64,000 nucleotides of DNA from Flagellimonas maritima (GTDB lineage: Bacteria; Bacteroidota; Bacteroidia; Flavobacteriales; Flavobacteriaceae): contig NZ_CP030104.1 of the NCBI RefSeq assembly GCF_003269425.1, positions 1,607,501-1,671,500 on the forward strand, written 5' to 3'. Both the position numbers and the translations under genes were made by a program. Shown here in pieces: positions 54,016 through 64,000 of the stretch (positions within the stretch are counted from its first letter, which is position 1; every line of letters starts with the position of its first letter). Under the pieces are notes generated by a model, which saw nothing but the letters and a program-made list of their open reading frames with translations, ran no database searches and had not been told where the DNA came from.

Positions 54016-54690
54016 ATGATGGATGATATACAGGCTGCAATTCCCTTAGGATTCCTACTGAGTTTTATGATAGGACCTGTATTTTTCGTGCTTTTGGAAA
54101 CCAGTGCTACCAAAGGTTTCAGGGCAGGCGTTTTCTTTGACATAGGAGTTATTATCGCGGATATTGTTTTTTTGACCATTGCTTACTTCAGTAGTTTTCA
54201 ATTGTTGGAAAACCTAAGCAACCAACCAGGTTTATTTGTCTTCGGAGGTACTATTTTGCTTGTTTATGGAATAGTAATTTTTATAAAAAAAACAAGGAAA
54301 AAAGCAAATCTAAAAGCATCAACAGGTACTTATTTGGGACTTGTGGTCAAAGGGTTTTTGTTGAACTTTATCAATATTGGCGTTTTGGTATTTTGGTTGG
54401 GTCTTATTGTAATCGTAGGGCCAAGTTTGGATAACGAAGGTGACAGGATATTGGTTTTTTTTAGTACAGTACTCATAGTTTATTTTATCACGGATTTGGT
54501 TAAAATAATTCTTGCAAAACAATTGAAAAGATATTTGACCCAAGAAAGAATACTTCTGATAAAAAAGGTGTTGGGAATCGTTATAATTGTTTGTGGTATT
54601 GTTCTAATAACAAAAGGATTCCTTCCAAAGGAAAAGTTCAACATACAGGATGGGATAGAAAGGATAAGTGAAAAAAAGCCGGCTAATTAG
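54016..54690 (+). CDS. LysE-family amino-acid exporter
   Basis: 224 residues from ATG at 54016 (or the next codon at 54019); a longer frame overlapping the DUF2807 gene is not needed. Six hydrophobic helices; the LysE signature is IPLGFLLSFMIGPVFFVLLETSATKGFRAGVFFDIG. Exports amino acids or similar small molecules; the substrate is unknown. A strong terminator follows. Confidence 0.87.
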   Translation: MMDDIQAAIPLGFLLSFMIGPVFFVLLETSATKGFRAGVFFDIGVIIADIVFLTIAYFSSFQLLENLSNQPGLFVFGGTILLVYGIVIFIKKTRKKANLKASTGTYLGLVVKGFLLNFINIGVLVFWLGLIVIVGPSLDNEGDRILVFFSTVLIVYFITDLVKIILAKQLKRYLTQERILLIKKVLGIVIIVCGIVLITKGFLPKEKFNIQDGIERISEKKPAN

Positions 54691-54704
54691 CCGGCTTTTT
54701 TTTG
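54671..54704. terminator. Bidirectional Rho-independent terminator
   Basis: Perfect palindrome AAGCCGGCTAATTAGCCGGCTT, with an A-run on its left and a T-run on its right, placed between the LysE-type gene and the convergent tRNA-Cys. It should stop transcription from both sides. Confidence 0.92.
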
Positions 54705-54775
54705 AGGCATCGAGCGGATTCGAACCGCTGTACAAGCTTTTGCAGAGCTGTGCCTAGCCACTCGGCCACGATGCC
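54705..54775 (-). tRNA. tRNA-Cys (GCA anticodon)
   Basis: On the minus strand it reads GGCATCG at the 5' end pairing with CGATGCC, D arm GGCCGAGTGGCTAGGC, anticodon loop CTGCAAA (anticodon GCA), and T arm GCGGTTCGAATCCGC. 71 bases with the discriminator; CCA is not encoded. The terminator at 54671 lies just beyond its 3' end. Confidence 0.95.
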
Positions 54776-54818
54776 ATTTTAGTGGTGCAAATGTACTACT
54801 TTTTTTAGCTTACCCAAA

Positions 54819-55184
54819 TCATTTCATTGGGCTATCAGCTCCTAAAACTACAGCAACACTTTCTACATCGCCACCAATAGGCGGATTGATTTTTGATACT
54901 GCAATTTCAGCTTTTGTAATTGAGGGAAGCTCTAAAAAGATACGATCTATGATACGTTTGGCCACATGCTCAAGAAGATTAGAACGGACAGCCATCTCTT
55001 CTTTAACAATATTGTTTAAATGAACATAGTCCACAGTTTCGGAAAGCTTATCGGATGCTGAAGGTTTTGACAAATCTGAATGGATTTCCAGGTCTACTCT
55101 ATAATCACTTCCAATCAGCATTTCTTCTTTAAGGCACCCATGATTGGAATGTACCCTAATATTGTTCAGTTTTATTTTCCCCAC
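54819..55184 (-). CDS. folB: Dihydroneopterin aldolase
   Basis: 121 residues. Cleaves 7,8-dihydroneopterin in folate synthesis. IKLNNIRVHSNHGCLKEE (with the conserved HGC region), SDTVDY-type SETVDYVHLNNIVKE with active-site Glu/Tyr, LLEHVAKRI and the terminal KINPPIGGDVESVAVVL match the family. It lies upstream of tRNA-Cys on the same strand. Confidence 0.92.
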   Translation of the reverse strand: MGKIKLNNIRVHSNHGCLKEEMLIGSDYRVDLEIHSDLSKPSASDKLSETVDYVHLNNIVKEEMAVRSNLLEHVAKRIIDRIFLELPSITKAEIAVSKINPPIGGDVESVAVVLGADSPMK

Positions 55185-55227
55185 AATTCTTAAATTAAGA
55201 GGGACAAAAATAACTTAAACCAATTGA

Positions 55228-56187
55228 TTAATACATACACCTACAGTTGCTGATACCTTGAAACAAATCCATGCCCACTGTTAGTACATGTGTTCCTTGA
55301 CTATAGCCCAATATTTCGTTGGTAATGACCTGATAGGAATATCCAAAATAGAAGTTGCTTTTTTTAAGACCCGCAATAGGAGCAACATATAGAGGTTTGC
55401 CTACTTGATCGTTCAAAAAACGATAGGTAATACCAACATAATAATAATCCTCAAAATCATGAAAGCGGAATTTTGTATTCAAATCCGTAACGGAACGGCC
55501 ATCACTCTCAAATAACTGAAAAAAGATGGAAGGTTCTATTTCCAGCTTACTATTTTTACTTTTACTAAAATTATATCCAGTATATACGTAATAATTTCTT
55601 AGTTGATTTGGTTCATTAATAACATTTGCCGTATTAAAATTTGTTAAATCCTTGTTAAGGATATTTGAAGCATTTAATGTAAAATAAAATTTATTATAAC
55701 GATATAAAAATCCTAAATCAAAATTGTGATTGGTAGTGGATTTATCATCTTCTGGTAATTGCCCATTATTTTCTTGTATATCCTCGATATCAATTCTAAA
55801 TTGGTTAAAGTTGTATGAAACACCAAAAGATAGAAAGACATCATCATACCGATTTAAAGTAAGATGATGAGCAAAAGAAATCCGTGAACCTCTTTGCCTA
55901 GTACGACCATTACTATCATTATACAATAACAATCCAACGCCCGATCTATTACCTATTCTTGCATCGGCTGCCAAGGTCTGCGTGTCAGGAGCATCCTCTA
56001 TGCCCACCCATTGGGTAAGGCCATTGAGTCTAACTTTTATGTGATCTCCTATTCCCGCATAGGTAGGGGACATTAAAAAAGGATTGTCCGCAATATATTG
56101 GGATAGCTGCGGAATGGTCAATTCCTGTGCTGTAACACTTACAATGAAGCAAAATATAAAGATTGAGGTTGAGATTTTTTTAAACAT
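55228..56187 (-). CDS. PorP/SprF-family type IX secretion outer-membrane protein
   Basis: Outer-membrane protein of about 319 residues. ATG at 56187 gives a signal peptide (MFKKISTSIFIFCFIVSVTAQ); a longer frame to 56250 runs into the adhesin gene. IPQLSQYIADNPFLMSPTYAGIGDHIKVRLNGLTQWVGI is the PorP/SprF start, followed by many amphipathic strands. It is needed by type IX secretion for surface display of SprB-like adhesins, and lies 22 bases after the adhesin gene, the usual arrangement. Confidence 0.9.
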   Translation of the reverse strand: MFKKISTSIFIFCFIVSVTAQELTIPQLSQYIADNPFLMSPTYAGIGDHIKVRLNGLTQWVGIEDAPDTQTLAADARIGNRSGVGLLLYNDSNGRTRQRGSRISFAHHLTLNRYDDVFLSFGVSYNFNQFRIDIEDIQENNGQLPEDDKSTTNHNFDLGFLYRYNKFYFTLNASNILNKDLTNFNTANVINEPNQLRNYYVYTGYNFSKSKNSKLEIEPSIFFQLFESDGRSVTDLNTKFRFHDFEDYYYVGITYRFLNDQVGKPLYVAPIAGLKKSNFYFGYSYQVITNEILGYSQGTHVLTVGMDLFQGISNCRCMY

Positions 56188-56209
56188 GCTGCTGTAGGTT
56201 AAGCCATTA

Positions 56210-59200
56210 TTATCGATATAGGGTAAAATGTCCAATAAATTCACGGTCATCCGTTTCGCCTTGAAGCTTTATGATGTACCAGTAATCGCCGGTAGGTAGG
56301 TCGCTGTTCTGGTAAATTCCGTTCCAACCAGCGTCACCATATCCCATGCGATAGAGCTCTCTACCATAACGATCAAAAATGATCATTAGTACGTTGGGGA
56401 AGGCTTCAAGATTATCCGGTAACCAAGTATCGTTAAGACCATCGCCATCCGGAGTAAAGAAATTAGGAATTTCAATATCTATAAACTCCAAGAATATCTC
56501 GGAAATTGTCTCACATCCGTTCTGATCTACTACTCTTACTTGATAGGTATCGGTCCTATTGATAATGAATGTATTATCATTCCCATTGTCCGTATCACCA
56601 AAGTAGAACGTATACTCTTCCAGTCCTCCTGTGGCCGTGGCCGTAATCTCATTGATATTTGTGTTTTCCAGCACCAACTCCAAAGGTTCAAATGCAATTA
56701 TGCTGAAAGTGATAGTGTTGGTACAACCATTTGAATGCAAAATGGTAAGATCATGTTCGCCAGGAGCGATATTTGTAAAATCAGCAGTCAATTGCATGGC
56801 TGCAGGGTCTGTAGTATCCATTCCGTAAAGAACTTCATTTACCACAGTTGGATCTTCAAAGATAATTTCCAAGCTATTTGTCGGCAAGTTTCCAGAACAT
56901 TCGTAAATAGGCGTTACGGTGGCCGCCAAGTTAACACCCGGGTTTATTTCTACAAATACGTTGGATTCACATCCCTGCGCATCTCTTATAAATGCAACAT
57001 GCGTACCTGCCGGAAGATTTTGGAACAAGGTTTGCCCCAACACATAATCAGAATCCAGGTTGGAGTTGAGAGCTGTTTCGTAGGGAGCTGTACCACCTGT
57101 AATAGTTACCTCAAAAGAACCATCAGCACTATTGAAACATACTTCGTGCATGATATTTACAGCCTCAGCTTGAATAGGTTCGGGCTGCTCTATTTCAAAT
57201 TGAAATACTTCAAAACAACCATTGGTATCTTGGGCTATTACATCGTAAATGCCCGCCGCTAAATCAGTAAACGTATTTACGGTATCAAACTGGTCCAAGT
57301 TCGGAGTAATTGCATAAACAATAGCTCCTGTTCCACCAGAAACTTCAACAGTAATGCTACCATCTTCGAGTCCCGCACAAGTAACATCAGTTGATTCCTC
57401 TCTGTCAATCTGTAACGGAGCAGGGTCAATAATATTTATTACAGCGCTCGTAAAGTCGCAATCCATACTTGTAATATGTACATAATATGATCCTGAGGGC
57501 AACCCGTTAAATTCTCCTGATGCTTGTGGAGTTCCCGTGACAGAACTGGTTAAACCAGAATCTGTAAACAGTTCATAAGTATAACTTCCCAAACCACCAG
57601 TGGCCGTTGCACGTATTGTAGCAGACGCCTCACCGGCACAATTGATGCGGGCAGCACTGTCGTCTATAATAGCACCTAAAGGAATTACTGGATCCAGTGT
57701 GATTTGATTTGAAATCATAGCTTCACAAGCGTTGGCATCCCTTATCAAAAATTGGTATGTATCTGGTACTACGTTCGTGAAAGTGTGTGAGCTACCACTG
57801 TCAAAATTTTCCCAAGTAGAAGTATTCGTATCAAAATATTGGTACGTTCCGCCAATATCCCCCCCAGTGGCAGTTAATAATAAGCTACCATTGGTTGTAC
57901 AGGTCACTTGAGCCGCTTGTATTAGCGAGGCTTCTACTTCATCTGTAGGTTGTATTTCAAACTTTGGAGTTTCATCATCACAGTTCCAACCATCGGCAAC
58001 AGTAATGCTATAGATTCCTGCTCCCAAATTATTAAAGTTAGGGCTGGCTTGGAAACCAGAACTTGAAGTTGGTGTAGTATCTGCTAAATTCTCGTAAACA
58101 TTCAATCGGTATTGATAGTTTCCGCTTCCGTCTGAAGCTGTTGCAGTAACACTTCCATTAGTATCCCCAAAACAAGTAAGCATTGCTGGACCTCCCGCTA
58201 TGGTTGCAGTAATTGGAACAGGCGCTACCAAAGTAGGCGCAGCTGGATTGATAACACATCCATTGTCATCAGTAATCTGTACAGTGAATGATCCTGCAGA
58301 AAGTCCAGAGAATACAAAACTGGCAACATTAGCAACATTGTACACTTGGGCTGTAGTCGTATTGGTCAACTGGATGTCGTAAGGAGGATAGCCCCCATCA
58401 GGAGATATTTCAATTTCACCCTGATCATTCGTACAGGTCACATTGGCCACTTCATTAGGAGTTGCTGTCAATGCCCTATCTGGCGAAATAATGGTAATTA
58501 TATTAGAGTTTTCTAAACACAATGGATTGGCTGTTTGCGTTACACGCACAAAGTAATTGCCACCCACCAACAATGGATCTGTTATGGATAACGGATTGGT
58601 GGATGTGTTTCCACTTCCAGTAATACCGGCAGTTGAACCATCACCATTAAATACTTCATAATCATACGTGCCGGAATATCCTGTGATATCGATTTCTAAA
58701 GTACCCGCTCCCCCAAAACAAACTGCGGGGGCTGTTGCTGTTGCGATAACCTGTATTGTATCAAAAGGAAGTATTTCGAACGGCGCTGTATCAAAATAAC
58801 AACCTGTATTGGTATCGGTTACCCTAAAAGTGTAGTTGCCGGGCGCTGTTAAATCGAACTCAGCGGTTACATTAGTGGGTGTACCTGTTAAGATTCCTGA
58901 TGGATTCCCTGTTGGCAATAATTCGTAGGTGTAGGTATTCGAGGCATTTCCATCATCAGAAACGGTAATCGTCACTTCTTCTGGATTAACACAACTAATG
59001 GCTGCGTTTTGCACTACTGTAGCACTAAAGATATTTATAGGCTGAATTGCTGGAACTGCTGCAGTTTGTGGGCAAGAATTACCATCGGTGACATAAACCG
59101 TTATATTCTGAACCGCACCCGTATCTGTAATATCGAAAGTATTTGATGTTTGGAAGTTCACATTATCGATACTATATAAGTATGGTCCCGTACCGCCAGA

Positions 59201-62200
59201 AGCATTAACTGTTATTGTAGAAGTATTTACAGTGTTGCTTGCATTACATGCAAATGGTGTTGCCGTTGCAGAAACATTTAACAAAGTTGGTTCTGTCACT
59301 GTTTCATCATAAAAATCATCACATGACCTTGAAGAAATTACACGTACACGGTAATCTCCTTCAGGAAGATTGTCAAACGTTATACTGGTCTGTGCGAACC
59401 TAAACGGCGTCACAAGATCTGACATTTCATAAAGTTCATAGGTATATGTAGGGTCGGTCACTGTTGCCGGGTCCAATTCAACAGTTAGGCTTCCATCGGC
59501 ACCGCCATTACAACTGACGGGTCCAACGATTACATTGGAGATTACAGGGTCAACCTTATCTTCTAGAACTTGTATTGTGGTTGTGGTACAGGGTGTGGCT
59601 GTATCTATATCCGTTACAGTAAATGTATATGTTCCTATTTGCGTAAGACCTGTAAACACACCCGTGGAATTATTTGCTGTTGTGGTACCATCGGGGAAGA
59701 GTATTTCATAATCAAAGTTAGAAGAACCTCCAGTCACAGCTACAGTCACATGACCGCCTGGGTCAACGGTACAATCAATTGGTTTTACCACAGTTGGAGT
59801 CGCCGTCATTTCATCATAAAGCACCGCAGTTCCTATAGTGGCCGTACAAGACCATTGATCAGTAATCAACACCTCATAAGAACCTGAGCCTAATCCAGAA
59901 AAAACAGTATTTGGTTGTGGGGAACCTACAGCGCTTCCATCACGGATAAGCTGATAGGTGAAGTTGCTGTTTTGACCACCACTTGTTCCTACAACTTCTA
60001 TCTCGCCCTGTAGATTAGTACAGTTTTCTACATTGATTTGAAGTGTGGCAGTAATTGGCGTTGGGTCAATGAGTACGACATCGGATAATTGGTGCTCACA
60101 ATCAAACTGATCTTTTATCCAAACTTGGTATGTTGTTCCCGGAGCGATTCCTCCAATAAGATTTTCAAACAAGGGTGAAGCAACATAGTCTGCAGGTGCA
60201 GATGGTGCAGTAGTTCCAACATAGTAGGAGTATCCACCCCAACCACCGGCGGCATTTATGATTTCGATGCTTCCATCATTCAGGTTACAAGTAACCTCAG
60301 TAATTTGTGTGCTTGCTGAAATCCCGATATTAGGTCCAGCTATGGTGAAAGATTCCCCATAAATACAAGCAGAGCCCGGTGGGTTGGTATCCACAACTTC
60401 TATATAATATGTTCCGGCTTGAAGCCCGGTAATGGTAAAACTTCCATCGGCATCACTACCTGTCGTTGTTACATCATCCAGTAAATCGGTCGGCGTATTA
60501 TTCACGTCATAATAGAGCGTATAGCTCGTTGCACTGCCGTAAGTGATACTACCGGCATCTCTAAGGTTTAGTTCCACTTCACCGTTGGCATCACCAAAAC
60601 AGGTAATATTTGTAGTGCTCACTACATCCAAATCCAATACTTCTGGGTCTGCGACCTCATGGGAAATTGTAATGATACAGCCAGTACTAGTGTTTCTCAC
60701 CTCAAAATTGTTAATTCCAATAGGCAAATTGGTAAAACTGCCCGAAGCTTGGAATGTACCCGCGGGCAACAATCTAAACTCGTAGTTGGCAGGGGTCGTT
60801 GTTGAATTGGTTATGGAGCCAGTAGCAGTTATGGTTATTTCTTCTCCAGAAACACAGGTTGCAGGAGTATCTATGTTTATACTTGCTGATTGTAACTCAT
60901 CAAAAGGATTAATAGTTTCTGATATGGTTCCGATACAACCATTATCATCGTAAATATTTACAGTATAAACACCACCCGCGATATCGGTTTCAATAAATGT
61001 GGGATTTGTGCCAGATTGAACAATTGTGGGAGATTCAACAGCACCTGTGTTTGGATCGTCTTCTTCTATAAATTCGTAGATAACATATATTCCGCTACCA
61101 CCTGTTATAGATGAACCATCTATTGTTATGGATGCATTATCGCTGTTATTGCCAACAGAACAACCAAACTCAACAACAGTTGCATTGATATTGGCAATAA
61201 TATCTGGCTGAGTAATAACCTGTGTCTGTGTTGAGGTACAACCATTTGCCGCGGTTACCTCAATCGTATAGGTAATACCTGCCGCGGTTCCTTCCAAATT
61301 AGTAAATGTAGCATTCACATTGCTGGAAGTAGTTGCCGCTATTGGAAAAGTAGCCGAACTACCAGGCCCGGAAATTATTTCAAAGGTATATGGACCAATC
61401 CCATTGTTTGTGGCACTTACGGATATGGTTCCATCATCAGCTCCATGACAAGTCAAATCCGTATGGGAGGTTACGCTGAACGCAGGATCAATCGCAGGGT
61501 CTACCGAAATATTAAATACTCTTGCACATGGGGTAGACGTGTTATTGTCGTATACAGTAATGGTATAGTCTTCTACCGTTGTGGTATTGAAAACAAACGG
61601 ATTGCTTGGCAAGGGTTGCTTGGCAGTAACAATTCCAGTCCCATCTGAAATTTCATAGTCATAACTTCCAGAACCATCAAAAACTTCAATGGTGATTTGA
61701 GCGTCCGGTGTGCCTGAACAATCCAATAATTTTGTCAAAGTTGCATTGGCCTGAAGTACAGGATGAACCACGACAGGGCCTGCTGAAGCAGTACACCCAT
61801 TGCTATCGCGAACAGATATATTATAGCTTCCAGGGGTTACGTTGTTGAAAACACCACCGTTATCTATGTAAGTAGTTCCACCGTCCAAAGAATAGAATAT
61901 TTGTGGAGCACTAGTTGTGGCCGTAATAGTTATGGTTGAAGGATCCGTACAATTATCTACAACAATAGGGCCAATGACGGGGTTGGGTGTAAGTGTCATT
62001 GGAACAGAACCTAAAGATGCCGAACAACCATATTGATCTTCAACGGAAACAGCATAGTTTCCTGCAGGGGAGTTCGCTGGTATTTCGATAGGATTATCTG
62101 ATGTTGCAACGATTGTTGTAAATGGAGCGGGACCTGTTACCGTATAGGTGTAAGTTCCACCTCCACCCATAGGGTTTTGTATCTGGATAAGACCTGGATT

Positions 62201-64000
62201 ATCGCAACTGATGTTTTCTAAAACGACAGGCGTTCCTGTAAGCGGGTCGAGTTCTTCCAGCAGTTCATTTTCCGTTGCACCTAGACAACTATCAACACCT
62301 CCATCAACCTCTACTACTTCTATAAAATAATTTCCTGTTGATAAACCATTTAAAACAATGTTTTGCGGAGAAGTGAAGGGAACGTTTCCGCCACTATCAG
62401 CGACAGCAACAGGAGTTCCTGAAACCATATTATATACATTCCATCTAAATTCAGTTCCAAATGGAGCCTGTGTATCGGTGACGGTGTAGGTTATACTGCC
62501 CGTAGCTCCTCCTGAACATGATGGTGTTATGTCTGAAGTGATTTCCAAAGGAACGGTAATAAGGTCGTTTACATTTACATTACTCTGGCGTACACAACCT
62601 GCTGCGTCTCTTACAAAAAAGACATAGGTTCTACCAGGTATTAATCCTGTAAATACATGCGGATCACCCAATCCTTTTGCAGGAGATGTCCAAGGAAGTG
62701 TAGGGGCTCCTGGACTGAAAGGGTCATCCGTATAGTTGTATTCATAGTCTGGTGTTCCTTCAGAACCTTGAACGGTAACTTGTAATTCATTACAGTTAAC
62801 AACAAGTGCGGCTATCGTTATATCCAAATCATCCAAAGGATAAGGAATGATAAAAGGAGGGAAATCAGTTTGACATATATTTCCTGAACCATCAACAGTT
62901 CTCATGGATGGATTTACTACATCGCCGGAATTGTAACCAGTAAAACGGTCGGTAGTTCCAGGATTTGTACTGTCGCCAGGCCACGTGGTTCCCCCATCAG
63001 CACTGAACTCGATAGTCCCTAAAGTTGTTGGATAGGCCGTAAACTCAAAGCCAAAATCGTTGGGGTCTCCCGTACAAGCAGCAGGTGTTATACCTAAAAT
63101 CGTTGCCGTTAATTCATCAGGATTCGTAATACTTATAGGCGTCTCGGTAATCGTACAACCTGTAGCGTCCGTAATAGTAACGGTGTAGTCGCCAGGCATT
63201 AGGTTAAAATAGGTTCTGCTGGTTGCTATTACGTTGGTGTCCGTTTGGTCAGACGCCCCGCCATTATCCAAATCTATGATTTGAATCGTATATGGACTAA
63301 TTCCCGAAGTTATATCGACAAATATTGACCCAGTACCATCGTGACACAATGGGTCAGTCGGGGTATTGGTCATAGTTAAAGGAGTAGCTGGGGAAACCGT
63401 TACGGTTTCCATAAAATCGCAATAAGCATTGCTGACGGAAGCATCCCTCACATAAACATCATAATCACCATCATTTCCGGCCGTCATGGTAAACGTGCTT
63501 GCACTGGAAAACAACCCGGCAGGGCTATTTCCTGTTGGCACAAAGGCATATTCCAAATTGGTCAATGCTGCAGGGGCGGTTACGGTTATGTTTCCGTCCG
63601 CACAAGTACTTATGTCCACAACATCAATAATTGGAGTACTGTAAACAGTTACATTTTGAACAGTTCCTTCACACCCAAAACCATCTCTTACGTTTATGGT
63701 ATAATTCCCATTTGAAAGACCCGTGAAAGTATATGTTGTTGCTGTAGTTGGACTTGGAGTCACCCAAGGTGCGCCATTAAGGCTAAATTGATAATCGTTA
63801 TTACCAGAGGTAACATCAACTTGAATGGTTCCATCATTATTTCCACCATAACATGCGGTAGAAGTAAAGGCTATTGACGCAAATGGTGCCACAGTTATGG
63901 CCGTGTCTATTGGATCCTCACATGAATTCGTATCTCTTGCCCTTACTATATAATCTCCAGCTGTCAATCCAGAAAACACGGTTGAGCTTTGGTAAGCTGT
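56210..64000 (-). CDS. Giant SprB-like gliding/adhesin protein with T9SS type B sorting domain, N-terminus outside window
   Basis: At least 2596 residues are visible and the frame continues off the right edge. It consists of roughly thirty repeats of about 75-85 residues with the pattern (C-x-G-x-x-D/N-G-x-I...GGxGxYxYxxxG...FxxLxxGxYxVxVxDxxGC), the SprB repeat type, each carrying two cysteines. The last ~90 residues are the gliding-motility C-terminal domain: IEIPNFFTPDGDGLNDTW, LMIIFDRYGREL, WNGIYQNSDLPTGDYWYIIKL, ending TLYR, which directs type IX secretion. Together with PorP/SprF it probably forms a motile surface adhesin. Confidence 0.93.
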   Translation of the reverse strand, partial: TAYQSSTVFSGLTAGDYIVRARDTNSCEDPIDTAITVAPFASIAFTSTACYGGNNDGTIQVDVTSGNNDYQFSLNGAPWVTPSPTTATTYTFTGLSNGNYTINVRDGFGCEGTVQNVTVYSTPIIDVVDISTCADGNITVTAPAALTNLEYAFVPTGNSPAGLFSSASTFTMTAGNDGDYDVYVRDASVSNAYCDFMETVTVSPATPLTMTNTPTDPLCHDGTGSIFVDITSGISPYTIQIIDLDNGGASDQTDTNVIATSRTYFNLMPGDYTVTITDATGCTITETPISITNPDELTATILGITPAACTGDPNDFGFEFTAYPTTLGTIEFSADGGTTWPGDSTNPGTTDRFTGYNSGDVVNPSMRTVDGSGNICQTDFPPFIIPYPLDDLDITIAALVVNCNELQVTVQGSEGTPDYEYNYTDDPFSPGAPTLPWTSPAKGLGDPHVFTGLIPGRTYVFFVRDAAGCVRQSNVNVNDLITVPLEITSDITPSCSGGATGSITYTVTDTQAPFGTEFRWNVYNMVSGTPVAVADSGGNVPFTSPQNIVLNGLSTGNYFIEVVEVDGGVDSCLGATENELLEELDPLTGTPVVLENISCDNPGLIQIQNPMGGGGTYTYTVTGPAPFTTIVATSDNPIEIPANSPAGNYAVSVEDQYGCSASLGSVPMTLTPNPVIGPIVVDNCTDPSTITITATTSAPQIFYSLDGGTTYIDNGGVFNNVTPGSYNISVRDSNGCTASAGPVVVHPVLQANATLTKLLDCSGTPDAQITIEVFDGSGSYDYEISDGTGIVTAKQPLPSNPFVFNTTTVEDYTITVYDNNTSTPCARVFNISVDPAIDPAFSVTSHTDLTCHGADDGTISVSATNNGIGPYTFEIISGPGSSATFPIAATTSSNVNATFTNLEGTAAGITYTIEVTAANGCTSTQTQVITQPDIIANINATVVEFGCSVGNNSDNASITIDGSSITGGSGIYVIYEFIEEDDPNTGAVESPTIVQSGTNPTFIETDIAGGVYTVNIYDDNGCIGTISETINPFDELQSASINIDTPATCVSGEEITITATGSITNSTTTPANYEFRLLPAGTFQASGSFTNLPIGINNFEVRNTSTGCIITISHEVADPEVLDLDVVSTTNITCFGDANGEVELNLRDAGSITYGSATSYTLYYDVNNTPTDLLDDVTTTGSDADGSFTITGLQAGTYYIEVVDTNPPGSACIYGESFTIAGPNIGISASTQITEVTCNLNDGSIEIINAAGGWGGYSYYVGTTAPSAPADYVASPLFENLIGGIAPGTTYQVWIKDQFDCEHQLSDVVLIDPTPITATLQINVENCTNLQGEIEVVGTSGGQNSNFTYQLIRDGSAVGSPQPNTVFSGLGSGSYEVLITDQWSCTATIGTAVLYDEMTATPTVVKPIDCTVDPGGHVTVAVTGGSSNFDYEILFPDGTTTANNSTGVFTGLTQIGTYTFTVTDIDTATPCTTTTIQVLEDKVDPVISNVIVGPVSCNGGADGSLTVELDPATVTDPTYTYELYEMSDLVTPFRFAQTSITFDNLPEGDYRVRVISSRSCDDFYDETVTEPTLLNVSATATPFACNASNTVNTSTITVNASGGTGPYLYSIDNVNFQTSNTFDITDTGAVQNITVYVTDGNSCPQTAAVPAIQPINIFSATVVQNAAISCVNPEEVTITVSDDGNASNTYTYELLPTGNPSGILTGTPTNVTAEFDLTAPGNYTFRVTDTNTGCYFDTAPFEILPFDTIQVIATATAPAVCFGGAGTLEIDITGYSGTYDYEVFNGDGSTAGITGSGNTSTNPLSITDPLLVGGNYFVRVTQTANPLCLENSNIITIISPDRALTATPNEVANVTCTNDQGEIEISPDGGYPPYDIQLTNTTTAQVYNVANVASFVFSGLSAGSFTVQITDDNGCVINPAAPTLVAPVPITATIAGGPAMLTCFGDTNGSVTATASDGSGNYQYRLNVYENLADTTPTSSSGFQASPNFNNLGAGIYSITVADGWNCDDETPKFEIQPTDEVEASLIQAAQVTCTTNGSLLLTATGGDIGGTYQYFDTNTSTWENFDSGSSHTFTNVVPDTYQFLIRDANACEAMISNQITLDPVIPLGAIIDDSAARINCAGEASATIRATATGGLGSYTYELFTDSGLTSSVTGTPQASGEFNGLPSGSYYVHITSMDCDFTSAVINIIDPAPLQIDREESTDVTCAGLEDGSITVEVSGGTGAIVYAITPNLDQFDTVNTFTDLAAGIYDVIAQDTNGCFEVFQFEIEQPEPIQAEAVNIMHEVCFNSADGSFEVTITGGTAPYETALNSNLDSDYVLGQTLFQNLPAGTHVAFIRDAQGCESNVFVEINPGVNLAATVTPIYECSGNLPTNSLEIIFEDPTVVNEVLYGMDTTDPAAMQLTADFTNIAPGEHDLTILHSNGCTNTITFSIIAFEPLELVLENTNINEITATATGGLEEYTFYFGDTDNGNDNTFIINRTDTYQVRVVDQNGCETISEIFLEFIDIEIPNFFTPDGDGLNDTWLPDNLEAFPNVLMIIFDRYGRELYRMGYGDAGWNGIYQNSDLPTGDYWYIIKLQGETDDREFIGHFTLYR

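Noticed and set aside
56210-64000. Regular repeats that could suggest a CRISPR array
   Set aside because: They are degenerate protein-coding repeats about 230 bases long within one open frame, without short identical repeats or spacers.

Overview
The window comes from a Bacteroidota chromosome, almost certainly a marine-type Flavobacteriaceae; the genus cannot be fixed from sequence alone. The evidence is AT-rich DNA, a type IX secretion/gliding pair (PorP/SprF-like protein plus a giant SprB-like adhesin with a C-terminal sorting domain), many signal-peptide and lipoprotein genes, and the flavobacterial order pdxA - DUF177 - rpmF - fabH - accB - accC.

Layout. 0-29.2 kb is mostly core: the start of a FAD oxidoreductase; fatty-acid/biotin carboxylase operon; ribE; a sodium:solute symporter; a TSUP permease; an SDR with a 46-residue satellite gene; an isolated AbiH gene; a CAT-anticodon tRNA; methylmalonyl-CoA epimerase; rbfA with an ABC permease; dus; an outer-membrane receptor; lepA; a cation/proton antiporter; an MBL/S8/M1 hydrolase run; and rnpA with an S41 peptidase. 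29.2-41.96 kb is an accessory island. 41.98-48.4 kb holds small lipoproteins, an AraC-type regulator, an oxidoreductase and a C5-methyltransferase with a probable partner endonuclease. 48.7-64 kb returns to core: GNAT, CDF transporter, rpiB, rnr, LysE-type exporter, tRNA-Cys, folB, and the gliding adhesin pair running off the right edge.

The most interesting part is the island. It looks like a decaying chromosomal integron or integron-like gene-cassette array. A promoterless, N-terminally truncated tyrosine recombinase (HxxR, GH, Tyr, and an IntI-like C-terminus) lies on the minus strand, and single promiscuous genes follow, all on the plus strand. They are separated by long imperfect palindromes. 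In five cassettes the first 9-13 bases after a GTT triplet are the reverse complement of the bases ending in AAC just after that same cassette's gene, which is what excision of an attC-bounded circle predicts. Two of the cassettes are near-identical 285-bp copies with no convincing gene. An IS110-family (IS1111-like layout) element has inserted into one palindrome with a duplicated CT core; removing it restores both the palindrome and an earlier stop codon of the upstream gene. Several cassettes are broken or fused, so the array appears no longer intact.

Where genes plausibly work together: accB/accC/fabH start fatty-acid synthesis; rbfA and lepA act on the ribosome; the S8, M1 and S41 peptidases form an exported proteolysis group; the C5-methyltransferase and overlapping downstream gene form a restriction-modification unit; PorP/SprF and the giant adhesin form a gliding/attachment system.
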